DNA from: Mya arenaria
Lineage: Eukaryota; Mollusca; Bivalvia; Myida; Myidae
Direction of reading: 5' to 3'
NCBI RefSeq assembly: GCF_026914265.1
Contig: NC_069136.1
Location: 36,873,406 to 36,937,405 of the forward strand
DNA length: 64,000 bases
Shown here: in pieces, positions 55,701 to 63,879 of the stretch
Position numbering within the stretch: the first letter of the stretch is position 1
Layout: every line of letters starts with the position of its first letter
Notes under the pieces: generated by a model
What the model saw: only the letters and a program-made list of their open reading frames with translations
What the model was told of the DNA's origin: nothing
Database searches by the model: none
Position numbers and translations under genes: made by a program

Positions 55701-58700
55701 CAAAATTTACTAAATCCAAGCCTAAAATGATTCAATTTTCAATAGCGTTACTTATACTTTTGGCAAAATAGAGAATCTATTGTCACACGTTCCAATAATA
55801 GAGCTAACTTTTGCAGATGTTTAATCATTGGTACATTAAGCATTTTGTTCACAATTTAAACTTTTGCAGATGTTTTATCATTGCTACAAGCATTATGTTC
55901 ACAATTTAAATTTTGTGGATGTTGTATCATTGCTAAAAGCATTTTTTCACATTTTACACAAAATAAAAAAGTCTATTTCTGACCCTTTTAAACATGAGTA
56001 AACCAATACATCTGATCGATAAAAACGATTTATTTAAGTGACTACTGATCTTCCATGGTTACTCACCAAATGCCGAGAAGACCGTTCTCTGTTTCTGTAA
56101 GCGTTTAAGTTGGTCTCTCTCGAGCAGGAAATTAATGTCTTTCTCGTTGATTTTACGTAATAATACCTGAATGAAAAAAACACACAGGGTTAAGTATTAG
56201 ATACATAAAATACTTTTGAAAGTTACACATAAGTTCAGAATATTTCTTTTTTATATACATTTTCATCATCCTGTTTGAAGTATTGTTATGATCAGATTAA
56301 CTTTTTTTTTTCAAACATTGCGTATTCATGTTTCCTATTTCTCTTCCAGATCTAAGCATGGATGAGTAATGAAATAGCTTTTAATTCCATTCATCTTAAA
56401 ATGTAGCAGTCCAATTCAGCATGCTCCTTCTCTTTTAGTAAGTCCCCCCACCTTCCCCAAACCTTTTCTCCATCCCTCCACCTAGCCCATACTTGTATTT
56501 CTTCCTCCACTTTGTAGTTCAGGTCCCTTTGCCAGAATACATGGTGAAACTGGTTTGTTATATCAAACAGTGACAGGTGCTTCTGAACCAGGCTTCCCCA
56601 AAACTTTTCCCCCTCCCTCTCAGACCTCCCCCTCCCCTAAGCACATACCTGTATTTCTTCCTCCACCCTGTAGTTGAGGTCCCCTAGCCAGAACACATGG
56701 TGAAACTGGTTCGTTATGTCAAACAGTGACAGGTGTTTCTGGCCGAGGCTCCCCCTAAACTTATCCCCCTCCCTCTCAGACCTCCCCCTCCCCTAAGCAC
56801 ATACCTGTATTTCTTCCTCCACCCTGTAGTTGAGGTCCCCTAGCCAGAACACATGGTGAAACTGGTTCGTTATGTCAAACAGTGACAGGTGTTTCTGGCC
56901 GAGGCTCATTGTTAAACCCTTGATGATGTCTCGGTAATTTTGGTTCCGTCTGAAAACAATATATTGAAAATTGGTCAAGACTAATAAGTCTTTATTTCTT
57001 GCTTGAAAGAACTTTCTTACCAATTTTCAAAGATATTATGAGCAGAACTGCATAAATAACATTTTATTTTTAATGGTCAGAGCTGATTGCAAACTTTTTC
57101 TCGTTATCCTCTGTTGAAAGGCAATCCTTAGAATTGAGCAATTCCTCTGATAACATGACTGTGTAACCAGATGTTCAATATGTTTTCTGTCAAGCTATGC
57201 TTGTTTTGTTTATTTGAGTTTATCAAGGTCTGCCCGCGCCCATTGCCTGCATTATGGCTTGACCCCCCGTGATGCCATCACAACCTAAATTGTGTTTAAA
57301 TGCCATAAGTGACATGCAAGCAGGGGGTCAATTCCCGGGCTGGCCACAAACTATCCTGAACCTGTGACGTAAGGAGCCCAATGTCGGGAAAGGACATGTT
57401 TCAAAACGGAGGGAGAAAGTGTAAGTAGGTATTTAAAGCAGAATATGTAGCAACTTTTATACCAACGCAGTAGTGTCCACCTGAAGAGCGAGAGGTCATT
57501 GGTTCGACCACCAACCGGTCCAAATTTGTGTGGTTTCTTCACACATGGACAAGTTTATATAAGTTTTAGTCCCTTAACTTTTTTCAAATACATTGTGCAA
57601 TGCAAGAAACCTGCCTCACCTATTACATCTTTCGTCTCCAGAAGTAAGGTGAGTATTGATGAAACAGAAAGACGTCCCGTTGAAATAAAAGGATATTGCC
57701 ACAGCTCCCTTGTTCCCTGAAAACAACAGAATAATGATTCAACACAGTTATATTTATGAGGGTTATTATTTCCAGTGTCTTTGTTTAGTTTCCTCAGTTG
57801 ACTCACTGCTGCATTAGCACATGATGCTAACATATCATGCTTAGTTATGAGAAAAGATAAGGTTATGTTATACTAAGAATTTAAACATGATATACCAATG
57901 TTCGGGGCGCCGCGATAATTTTAACTTCATTAAAATATTTTCCATCTAAATTAGACAGCTAATTATTATTTTTTTCTTAGTACAGTACAATGAATAACTG
58001 CTAGTTTATTTTCCCCGGTTATAGTTTTCTAATTTTACCATATAATGGCTATGTATTGCTATAAACTAAACTAAACTACAATTTATTACCTTGATATATC
58101 TTACACCTAGAATTCTGTGGAATTTAAAGTGTCGCCTAAGCTGGGAGCTCTTACTTTCAAGAATTTGGGTTTGGTCAGATTTTGACAATTCAAGGGCCAT
58201 GACTCTGGCAGTTGATTTAACTCAGAGGCAGTGGGTCGACTGTTCAGAACTAATCCTTACATTGAACAATGTTGTTTTCATCGTCGTTGTAAACTTACAA
58301 TTCTTCACCACTGAATTTTTAATTTTTATCTAACAGCATTATCATGGTTATAACTCACTTGACTTTAATAATCAAAACAAAAAAAGGCATATGATTAAGG
58401 CACCGACATAAAATATTATAAATACCGTATAAAAAAATACTAAAAATATCTCTGCGCTTTTCAAACTAAAGTATTTGGGGCCATGAAGCGATTTATTAAA
58501 AAAAATATTTTTTTATGAAGGTTCATTTTTTTATTTGATCTGTAAACATAAATGAAATACTTTTTTTTTGGTTTTACTGGTAATCATTTAATTCAAAAGA
58601 GTTCAACATGAAAATTATTATTATTATGAGGATGACGACCAAGAGGACAATGATGCCGAACGACTTGATCCCTTTATGTCTGCCATGCTATACAGGTGAA

Positions 58701-61700
58701 ATAATGAGAAAGATAAATAAAACATATTTTTCTACAAAATGACTAAACCAATTTCCAAAGCTTAACTATAATACAGTTCAAAAAGGAAGAAGTGGTTATA
58801 ATTTTATACAGTGTTTTTTTCCACCATTTTGTGAATGTGGCCAGGGTCGTTAGAATTGTGAGTGTCCACTAGTATATTTCATACAAAGAAATAAAGAACA
58901 GCCCATTTTAATATGCTGAATTAAATAATTTTAGGTAATAAAGACTACTTGACTTGTTCAGAGTTGAAAAAAAATATTTGCAAAAAAGAATACATTTTGG
59001 GATTGTAAATGGGGCAGAATTTCGACCTCTTTTCGGTTTAAAAAGAGCAACACAGTTATACCAAGCACAGGGTTAAAATCAATCTACTCGATAGAGGACA
59101 ATGGTACATCAAGGCCTATCTGTTGTTTATCAGTCAAAAAGCGGCATAACTCAATCATTAAAACCAAGGCACATAACTCAATCATTAAAACCAAGGGACA
59201 TAACTCATTAATTTAAACCAAGGGGCATAACTCAATCATTAGAACCAAGGGACATATCTCATTCATTAAAACCAAGGGATATAACTCATTAATTAAAACA
59301 AGGGGCATAACTCATTAATTAAAACCAAGGGGCATAACTCATTAATTAAAACCAAGGGACATAACTCATTTATTAAAACCAACGGGCATAACTCAATCAT
59401 TAAAACCAAGGGGCATAACTCATTAATTAAAACCAAGGGGCATAACTCATTAATTAAAACCAAGGGGCATAACTCAATCATTAAAACCAAGGGGCATAAC
59501 TCATTAATTATTACAAGAGTTATGGGCCTTGCTGTACATGTATGTATTGTCTCTGACAACATGTGTACCAAGTTTCATTTAAAACTCTGAATTATTTTTT
59601 TCAATTATGGCTAAGATAAAAAGGTTTTGCAGGCCGACACCAACGCTGACCTCAACAACAAGGCCAAGACTATGACTATATTTTCTATTCTTGAAAAACA
59701 GATGAGCTACAAACGCAATATAAACAAAGAAGCAAATTGCTTTAAGTAGTTTAACTACATATATCGGTGTTGTAATTTTTCCGCCTAAAATGTGCATCAA
59801 ATTGCATAAAATACTTACAGTTTGAGAAGCAACCTTAAGTGACATTTTTTAGAAAAGTGATGATATTTTTTCATAGAATTTTCAATAGAAATTCTGACCA
59901 TTTCTCAAATAAAACATAAACAAAGAACTTCATGTAGTCATGTTTATCAACATTATGTTAATGTTGCCAAAGAGCATCTTTAGGTATACAATGTACGTGG
60001 AGTTTGATTACTAATTCAACAATCTTTTAAGACCAGAAATATATTGGTTAATATTATTTAGGGTTTCATTCCTACATACATGTATCCCTGCTCTACACAT
60101 AACACTATTTTAAATGATAACAAAATAATATGGGGTCTCGAGGCAACCTGAATTTACATAATTGTACATACGATTCCTTAAACAATACAATGATTTTGCA
60201 GACATGACATTTTATATGATAGGTTTCAAGAGTAGTGCAATGCAAAGAGCCCTGAAATTATTATTCCACAAGCAGCTTCATAGTGATATGGTTTAGATAG
60301 TGTAACTGACATAAACATGTGACTAACATCAGCTAAATAAGTGAAAGAATTTTCATGTCAATATAGAACCAAAAAGCGAACCCCAACGCTCGTCTTGTTT
60401 TTGTTTTTTTTACAGTCAAACAATGGGCATCACTCAATAGTCATTAAAGCCAGAGTTATAAACTTTACTGTACATATCTTTATTATCTCTGGCAACATGT
60501 GTACCAAATTTCATTGGAATATCATTAAGATTTTGAGCTATGTTTAAAGTTTGAATGATAATGACACGGGGGACACTGCTGCAGACGTCACGAAGACTGC
60601 AGACGTCACGAAGACTATCAAAACAGACAGACCTTTTTTCTTTGCAACATCGACTTGTAGGATTGGCAAATAATGGGTCGGCAAAGTGGGGTCAGGCCCT
60701 TCACCCCGTAACTTTTGCTAGACATAGTAAAACTGCCAAACGATCTACTGATCTATTGACCTCTTCGTCATCAACTGGGTCTTCAAAATTTATATTCAGA
60801 TATAAGACAAATCTTACCAAAAGTGTTAGCGATGCCCGTTCTGACGGAGCTACGCTGTACTCGGCTAATGAAGGCCTTCAGCTCTGGTTTACACAGGATG
60901 GCCAGTCTGATGCCCCACAGTGACGACACTTCAACCAGCTCCATGTCCACAAGAACACATGCTAAAATGTACACAAGATTACATCATGAGGATGCAAACA
61001 CACAGTCTATGTCTATGAACCAGAGATGTGATTGAACTCGCAGCTTTAGGGCTGAAACCATTTTGGTGATGGATTCTGAGGGCGCTTTAGACCCCAAATA
61101 GGGTCAATATAGGGTTCATACACCTTTTCGAGGATGTTAACATCTGCAAAGGCCCGTATAATGGTTTACAGCCCGAGTGCGTAGATTCCGAGAGCGCTTT
61201 AGAGCCCAAATGGGGGTCATAGGGGGTAAAGCATCATGGGGCAGAAGCCTGTTTTTTTTAGAAGCCCCTTTGAAAGCTCTCCTGACTTCAAATTTGAAGC
61301 AAACTGGAGTGTAATTAAATAACAACCAAAAGCAACCGGTTCTTTTAAGCAGTTGAATTACATCCCTTTATAAAAGCTGATCAGGAGGAGGCATATATAA
61401 TAACAACAAATAAAGACACACCAAAAAGTAACCAGTTTTTAATCCGTTAAAAAAAATCACATCCCCAATAAAAGCTAATCAAGAGCATAAATTATGAAGT
61501 TATCAAGAAATGTCTGCCAGGAGACCCCTTCACTTAAAAAGTCAGCTCAAGGATTGATCACTATAATTGTTTATTTTTTGCATCACCTTTCACCTGTACA
61601 ATTTACATTCAAGTGGATACAAGTGGATATATACATTTATGATCTCCCAATAAACTTAAGGTACCTTATGACCTTTAAAAAACTTTCATAAAATTGATAT

Positions 61701-62366
61701 CGGTGTGTACAACACATTGAATTTTCTTTACTGATGTATCACATAGCTTACATTACATGTTACTTTTGCATATTTTTCCAATTCAAAATTTACCAGATCT
61801 GTCTACAACGTTAATTCCAGTTTAAATTTAAAAAAAGCGTAGGTAGATTTATCTGTACTTATCACATGACTTTCATATGCTAAATTAACACAATTTAAAC
61901 TGGGAAAACTTTTTAAACGGGTAAACTCAGCTAAGACAGCAACAAAATATTCTTTTAATCATGTAAAATGATGTTTTATCGGCATCAACCAACATGCATT
62001 GACAATTCTAAGCTTGTTTAAATGAAATACTGTATTTCCAGATTTTTGGACCATCTGGTGTCTAGTCCCTTTAAAAGGAAACCCACACACACACTAAAAT
62101 GATAGCTAATTGTGACTTTGATGAGGAAAAAAGCTGAACATTATGACTTATACTTGAGTAAAATACAAAATTAACAGCCTTATAATAACATGTACCTTTA
62201 AGGCCCGCCTTAAGCTGGTTGACCCAGTCTTTTTCCGTCATGCTGCTTTCTTGTGTTCCCACAACATAAACATCATGGGGTATCACCCCCAACACTCTGT
62301 CACGAGACGTGCCCGAGCCCGTACACTTTAACCAGGTGCTCAGGCTCTGGTTTAGGGATGCATCAC
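43548..62366 (-). CDS. INPPL1: SHIP-type inositol polyphosphate 5-phosphatase, C-terminal 690 residues
   Basis: Fifteen minus-strand exons (62196-62366, 60818-60961, 57620-57716, 56805-56949, 56067-56166, 55459-55550, 54845-54926, 53690-53838, 52941-52998, 51918-52009, 51213-51400, 48668-48735, 45732-45967, 44500-44721, 43548-43778) join in consistent phase. SHIP enzymes remove the 5-phosphate of PtdIns(3,4,5)P3 at the plasma membrane, opposing PI3-kinase. Catalytic motifs in order: GTQES, INTHLTSGDE, FWLGDLNYR, PSWCDRVLWKS and SDHRPVFSSF. Then come a C2-like domain, a proline-rich stretch (PPVRQRSAPG, PPIPPKQRTV) and a C-terminal SAM domain (GWDSLLYLGELKLEDLIRIG). The 5-phosphatase/C2/SAM order points to SHIP2. 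No NPXY motif is visible. The SH2 domain and start of the catalytic domain lie beyond the window. Confidence 0.9.
43848..43876. repeat. G29 homopolymer, followed by TGGGGGGT
   Basis: The transcript strand has a C29 tract 70 bases upstream of the SAM-exon acceptor. The plus strand can form G-quadruplexes. Length here is prone to sequencing and assembly error. Confidence 0.9.
43955..44420. repeat. Degenerate 20-21-bp tandem repeat in SHIP intron
   Basis: Begins with uniform units of TTCATGAAAACTCTTAACATG (43970-44075), then drifts to TCCATGAATACACTAACAGG-like units. Confidence 0.8.
44500..44721 (-). CDS. INPPL1: SHIP exon: proline-rich region
   Basis: Acceptor CTTAAAACAG, donor CCT|GTAAGT, 74 codons, phase 0 at both ends. 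Encodes PAPLPSSPTSLTPIPPARRG, then APPVRQRSAPGSAPQKHVPP and PPKQRTVSGP. Likely binds SH3-domain partners. The other long frames here give cysteine-rich nonsense. Confidence 0.85.
45163..45651. mobile_element. Foldback-type repeat element
   Basis: GTGTGTATACCACTTGATAA at 45178 pairs with TTATCATGTGGTATACACAC near 45626, and AGGCAACATTTTACT with CAAAATGTTGCC. A second internal pair is CACTTCGACAAACCTTTTCA/ACAGGTTTGTCGAAGTG. Pieces of the same family are at 18815-19085, 39995-40015 and 40455-40525. Confidence 0.6.
45732..45967 (-). CDS. INPPL1: SHIP exon: linker with acidic and proline-rich sequence
   Basis: Acceptor TGTTTTCAG, donor GAG|GTATGT. Encodes LIALDTEYHDPEMYLPDHPT onward to TMDDRMGGPMTRE. 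Two tyrosines (EYHDP, MYLPD) could be phosphorylation sites; this is inference. Confidence 0.85.
46043..48331. repeat. Tandem array, about 146-bp unit, with palindromic nuclear-receptor-type sites
   Basis: About 15 units, most regular at 46740-48100, in a SHIP intron. Each has GGTCACTGTGACCTTGACCT, CAATAGGGGTCATCTACTGG, TCAAGTTTGAGGGCCATGGG and GAGTTATCACTCGGACAACC. The left edge (ATTATGCCCCCC) and right edge (AGGGGGGCATAAAAAT) form an inverted pair, and GACGGACCGACCGACC lies just inside the right edge. Perfect GGTCAnnnTGACC starts at 46321, 46748, 46886, 47032, 47178, 47938 and 48094. Open frames repeat with the unit and are not genes. Confidence 0.88.
48668..48735 (-). CDS. INPPL1: SHIP exon: end of C2-like domain
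   Basis: 68 bp. Acceptor ATATATTTTAG, donor ATT|GTAAGT. Encodes GKMHLKTKGKKTSSSRSGRN; the first part completes the C2-like domain, and the rest is a basic serine-rich linker. Confidence 0.8.
48890..49350. repeat. Dispersed repeats incl. SINE-like piece in SHIP intron
   Basis: 48895-48990 holds a minus-strand tRNA-like segment (GGTTTCAAGTGCATGGTCTC). 49140-49340 holds two diverged copies of TCAAAGACAAATCATCACAT / TCAAAGATGATTCATCAAAT. Confidence 0.4.
49361..50992. mobile_element. Non-autonomous hAT-type transposon with perfect 8-bp target duplication
   Basis: The termini TAGGGATGGCAACGAGTA and TACTCGTTGCCATCCCTA are inverted, with further inverted CTCGAGTACTCGG blocks inside. CTATAGAG flanks both ends (49353-49360 and 50993-51000), the 8-bp duplication expected of hAT elements. 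The interior is AT-rich and carries a 45-bp minisatellite, but no transposase. Inserted in a SHIP intron. Confidence 0.85.
50448..50690. repeat. 45-bp minisatellite, five units, inside the hAT element
   Basis: Unit CTTCAGTCAGAGTGTCAGCA + CCATACAATAGTGAACGAAG + AGTTA. It is a multiple of three and free of stops in several frames, so long frames appear on both strands; these are artefacts of the repeat. Confidence 0.92.
51213..51400 (-). CDS. INPPL1: SHIP exon: C2-like domain
   Basis: Acceptor TTGCTTCCAG, donor AAG|GTAGAA. Encodes MRPLFGDVDYLEDQHILIAV onward through YGECVLSLREMF to LLHQGEETGKI, a beta-rich C2-like segment. Confidence 0.88.
51918..52009 (-). CDS. INPPL1: SHIP exon: start of C2-like domain
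   Basis: Acceptor TTTACTTTTTAG, donor GAG|GTGGGT. Encodes VYRSQSNTSFRENRTGFFTV and PVWVATNLPE. Confidence 0.85.
52480..52770. repeat. Degenerate TGACCTTGACCTTTGACC repeat in SHIP intron
   Basis: Two to three diverged units (GTCACCATGACCTTGACCTT; TTCAAGGTCACCACAACCTT) like those of the 46-48 kb array. Confidence 0.6.
52941..52998 (-). CDS. INPPL1: SHIP exon: VKTCCKQYFQLVFHSTCLQ
   Basis: 58 bp. Acceptor TACATTGCAG, donor GGTAAGC. Matches the vertebrate SHIP segment that reads like VKTxxKxxFFIEFYSTCL. Confidence 0.85.
53455..53645 (-). mobile_element. tRNA-derived SINE, minus strand
   Basis: Read on the minus strand: a tRNA-like head with B box AGGTTCGATTCCCTGCCTGG, then TTTGGTTTGTGGTCACCAAG, GGGTACTCCAGTTTGCCCCA and CAACACAAGACCACACTCTC. 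A copy of the same family, opposite in orientation, lies at 55195-55405. Confidence 0.7.
53690..53838 (-). CDS. INPPL1: SHIP exon: SDHRPV catalytic motif
   Basis: Acceptor CTCTTTAATTTAG, donor CAG|GTTAGA. Encodes CSEAILSSDHRPVFSSFNVG; the Asp-His pair is the last conserved catalytic element. The rest starts the C2-like domain. Confidence 0.9.
53990..54354. mobile_element. TTAA-flanked MITE with internal tRNA-like unit
   Basis: TTAAAGGGACTGTGTCACAG at the left and CGTGAGACAGCCCCTTTAA at the right. On the minus strand 54200-54124 reads GTAGCTCAGTGAGTAAGATG (A box) and ATGTTCGAACCCAGTCTCCG (B box), so a tRNA-derived promoter sits inside. Confidence 0.7.
54845..54926 (-). CDS. INPPL1: SHIP exon: PSWCDRVL catalytic motif
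   Basis: Acceptor GTTTTGCAG, donor G|GTACGT. Encodes ERINAPSWCDRVLWKSYPGQ and FIESVAYG. The P-x-W-C-D-R-x-L motif is the 5-phosphatase signature. Confidence 0.93.
55195..55405 (+). mobile_element. tRNA-derived SINE, plus strand
   Basis: Head AGGTTAGCTTACGCAGTGG with B box AGGTTCGATTCCCGGCCTAG. Body TTTAGTTTGTGGTCCCTAAG and TCTGGATTCTCTGGTTTTCC, then a C-rich run. Same family as 53455-53645. Confidence 0.7.
55459..55550 (-). CDS. INPPL1: SHIP exon: ITFLPTYRLE segment
   Basis: Acceptor GAATGTTTCAG, donor AGT|GTAAGT. Encodes EADITFLPTYRLERNVPGYK and YAWKKIKATS, matching the family F-x-PTY-x-Y/L-E segment. Confidence 0.9.
56067..56166 (-). CDS. INPPL1: SHIP exon: LLERDQLKRLQKQRTVFSAF
   Basis: Acceptor TTTTCATTCAG, donor G|GTGAGT. 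Encodes VLLRKINEKDINFLLERDQL and the following helix of the 5-phosphatase fold. Confidence 0.9.
56493..56594 (-). pseudogene. Decayed tandem copy of a SHIP catalytic exon
   Basis: 102 bp homologous to the last 34 codons of exon 56805-56949, at a period of exactly 156 bp from the next copy. The catalytic WLGDLNYR is changed to WQRDLNYK. The donor keeps GT, but the 5' part of the exon is missing. Confidence 0.8.
56649..56750 (-). pseudogene. Recent tandem copy of a SHIP catalytic exon
   Basis: Identical over 102 bp to the last 34 codons of exon 56805-56949 (SLGQKHLSLFDITNQFHHVF, WLGDLNYRVEEEIQ), with the same donor. It lacks the exon's first 43 bp and a pyrimidine tract, so it is probably not spliced. 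However, an AG right before CCTCGG would keep the frame from the preceding exon. Confidence 0.8.
56805..56949 (-). CDS. INPPL1: SHIP exon: FWLGDLNYR catalytic motif
   Basis: Acceptor TGTTTTCAG, donor CAG|GTATGT. Encodes RNQNYRDIIKGLTMSLGQKH through FWLGDLNYRVEEEIQ. Asp and Asn of GDLNYR are conserved active-site residues of the 5-phosphatase family. Two truncated tandem copies follow in the intron. Confidence 0.93.
57225..57560 (+). repeat. SINE-like segment with tRNA-type B box in SHIP intron
   Basis: 57466-57530 reads ACGCAGTAGTGTCCACCTGA and GAGGTCATTGGTTCGACCAC, a tRNA-like head. Upstream, 57225-57400 contains inverted blocks (GCTTGACCCCCxxxATGCCAT and complement-like AAATGCCATAA...GGGGGTCAA). 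Confidence 0.45.
57620..57716 (-). CDS. INPPL1: SHIP exon: INTHLTSGDE
   Basis: Acceptor TTGTTTTCAG, donor AG|GTGAGG. Encodes NKGAVAISFYFNGTSFCFIN and THLTSGDERCN. The N-x-H-L-T-S-G motif is catalytic or substrate-contacting in the family. Confidence 0.93.
57717..59142. other. SHIP intron, no internal gene
   Basis: AT-rich. It includes a bivalve-type repeat block at 58110-58270 (TTCAAGGGCCATGACTCTGG). Nothing else is recognised. Confidence 0.45.
59143..59512. repeat. 27-bp minisatellite (GGGGCATAACTCATTAATTA)
   Basis: About 14 units of GGGGCATAACTCATTAATTA + AAACCAA. On the minus strand it reads as repeated ELCPLVLIN, an artefact. Related single units occur at 37309, 41720 and 60424. Confidence 0.9.
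59513..60817. other. SHIP intron, dispersed repeats
   Basis: Contains blocks such as CAACATGTGTACCAAGTTTC (59560) and its relative at 60492, and a short local duplication GCAGACGTCACGAAGACT (60582 and 60599). The open frame at 60555-60923 is antisense to a real exon. Confidence 0.4.
60818..60961 (-). CDS. INPPL1: SHIP exon: VSSLWGIRLAILCKPEL segment
   Basis: Acceptor TACATTTTAG, donor G|GTAAGA. Encodes CVLVDMELVEVSSLWGIRLA through SSVRTGIANTF, matching the family S-x-VxTGIANTxGNKGAV region, completed by the next exon. Confidence 0.92.
61020..61260. repeat. Two degenerate copies of a GAGGGCGCTTTAGACCCCAA block
   Basis: GATTCTGAGGGCGCTTTAGA (61072) and GATTCCGAGAGCGCTTTAGA (61186), each followed by an AAATxGGGTC block. 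Intron DNA. Confidence 0.5.
61656..62074 (+). mobile_element. TTAA-flanked MITE, family 3 (copy 2, decayed left end)
   Basis: Right end CTGGTGTCTAGTCCCTTTAA; the interior matches 40781-41256 (TACTGATGTATCACAT, AAACTGGGAAAACTTTTTAA). The left end is reduced to TTAAGGTACC. Confidence 0.68.
62196..62366 (-). CDS. INPPL1: SHIP exon: IPHDVYVVGTQES (first exon in window)
   Basis: Acceptor TCTTATTTAAG, donor AAAG|GTACAT. Encodes DASLNQSLSTWLKCTGSGTS, RDRVLGVIPHDVYVVGTQES and MTEKDWVNQLKAGLK. T-Q-E is a catalytic-site motif. It starts with two bases of a split codon; the upstream exons are outside the window. Confidence 0.92.
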
Positions 62367-62400
62367 CTTAAATAAGAACATTAAGAGAAAGATAAAGTAT

Positions 62401-62514
62401 TGTGTTCCCACAACATAAACATCATTTGTTTCACCTCCAAAACTTGTCACGAGATACCCCTGACCCTCATACATTTGAACCTCCTGCTCAAACTCAGGTT
62501 TAGGGATGCGTCAC
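62401..62514 (-). pseudogene. Decayed copy 2 of the GTQES exon
   Basis: Homologous to 62252-62366 and placed 148 bp upstream in transcription order. It has an in-frame TGA and indels. The acceptor-side sequence (TCACCTTAAATAAGAACATT in plus sense) is preserved. Confidence 0.8.
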
Positions 62515-62549
62515 CTTAAATAAGAACATTAAGAGACAAATCAAGTCTT

Positions 62550-62663
62550 GAGTTCCCATAACATTAACATCATTAGTATCACCTCCAAAACTCTGTCATG
62601 AGATACCCCCGACCCTCATACATTTGAACCTCCTGCCAAAACTCAGGTTTAGGGATGCATCAC
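62550..62663 (-). pseudogene. Decayed copy 3 of the GTQES exon
   Basis: 149 bp from copy 2, with the same truncation and closer to copy 2 than to the real exon (both have ATACATTTGAACCTCCTGC), so it arose by further tandem duplication of the decayed unit. Confidence 0.78.
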
Positions 62664-62697
62664 CTTATATAAAAACAATAAGAGACAAAAGTGGTGG

Positions 62698-62804
62698 GTT
62701 TCTGGAACATAAACATCATTATCATCACTGCAAAAACTCTGTCACGAGGTACACCATAGCCAGTACACAACTGGTGTTCAAGCTCTGGTTTAGGGAAGCA
62801 CCAC
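62698..62804 (-). pseudogene. Decayed copy 4 of the GTQES exon
   Basis: Shares AACTCTGTCACGAGGTACAC and AAGCTCTGGTTTAGGGAAGC with the exon, though more diverged. Not translatable. Confidence 0.7.
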
Positions 62805-63017
62805 CTTCAACAAGAAAACTGTATGCTGTAAGATAACCTGATTATGAGACACATCTGCAGTCAAATGTATAAAACTAAGTTGTCAACCTAGTTGACTCGG
62901 TAAATTTATTTGATTGGTAGTTAGTATTTGATAGATATTGACCAATCCGTAAACATTCTGGGTAACTTTGACCAAACGGAAAACTTAACCAGTTGTTTAC
63001 AATTGGCTACTGATTTC

Positions 63018-63434
63018 GTACACTTTAACCATGTGCTTAAAGATGCACTCTTACTCCTAAAAAAGATTTACCACAATAAATACAATTGTTTTAGTATACT
63101 AAAAAGGATGAATACATGTCGTAAACAATGGTTCTTATGAAGTATACAAAGTTTAATTTGAAAGAAAGGTGCAGAAAACACAGGATTTCTACCTTATATG
63201 ACAATAGTAGATCACAGTAAATCTTTAGGCACTCACCAATCATTTAATATTTTTGCGTTTTCAGCTTTAAAATACACGGCTACAATCTTGTTATCAGTAA
63301 TTAATATTTTCCATAAATGCAATTTCAATAAGTAGCTAAAGGTTTATCACTCAAAATTTATGTTTGTTATACATGTGTATGTATTGATTTTGAATAAAAA
63401 TGTCACTTTAAGCTCTGGTTTATGGCCGCATTAC
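63018..63434 (-). pseudogene. Decayed copy 5 of the GTQES exon, split by a MITE
   Basis: CGTACACTTTAACCATGTGC (63018-63037) and GCTCTGGTTTATGGCCGCAT (63412-63431) are the two halves of the block that reads continuously in the real exon at 62318-62360. The MITE 63037-63411 lies between them. Confidence 0.75.
63037..63411 (-). mobile_element. TTAA-flanked MITE, family 1 (copy 4)
   Basis: Starts TTAAAGATGCACTCTTACTC and ends AAAATGTCACTTTAA. The duplicated exon sequence on either side proves the borders and the TTAA target duplication. Confidence 0.85.
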
Positions 63435-63649
63435 CTTAAAATTAACGAAAACTGAAAAAAATAATGTGTTCCCTCTACGTACTCATCATGACCTCTAGCA
63501 GTGATGTTATATGCTTGAGCCAAACAAATAGGTTGTTTTTGTTTCACTGCAAACAAGGGTTGGTAATCGAGATTCCTTTTTCCCCAGTTGTGCATGAATG
63601 TGATTTTCTGTAAAGTCTAAATAACATCCAGTAGAGGATGCAGGCAGGG

Positions 63650-63786
63650 CTAATTATATATGATATGTCACTTAGGTAAGGGTAAGTTCGGGTTAAGGTC
63701 AGGTAGTGGCACATACCTCATATATATATATATGTCACTTAGGTTAGGGTAAGTTCAGGTTAAGGTCAGGTAGAGGCACATACCTC

Positions 63787-63879
<93 letters not shown>

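Noticed and set aside
59293..59571. 92-residue leucine-rich repeat-like frame
   Set aside because: Translation of a 27-bp minisatellite (GGGGCATAACTC); the apparent ELCPLVLIN repeat is not an LRR.
60555..60923. 122-residue plus-strand frame
   Set aside because: It overlaps in antisense a SHIP exon with good splice borders and family motifs. The part outside is repeat-like.
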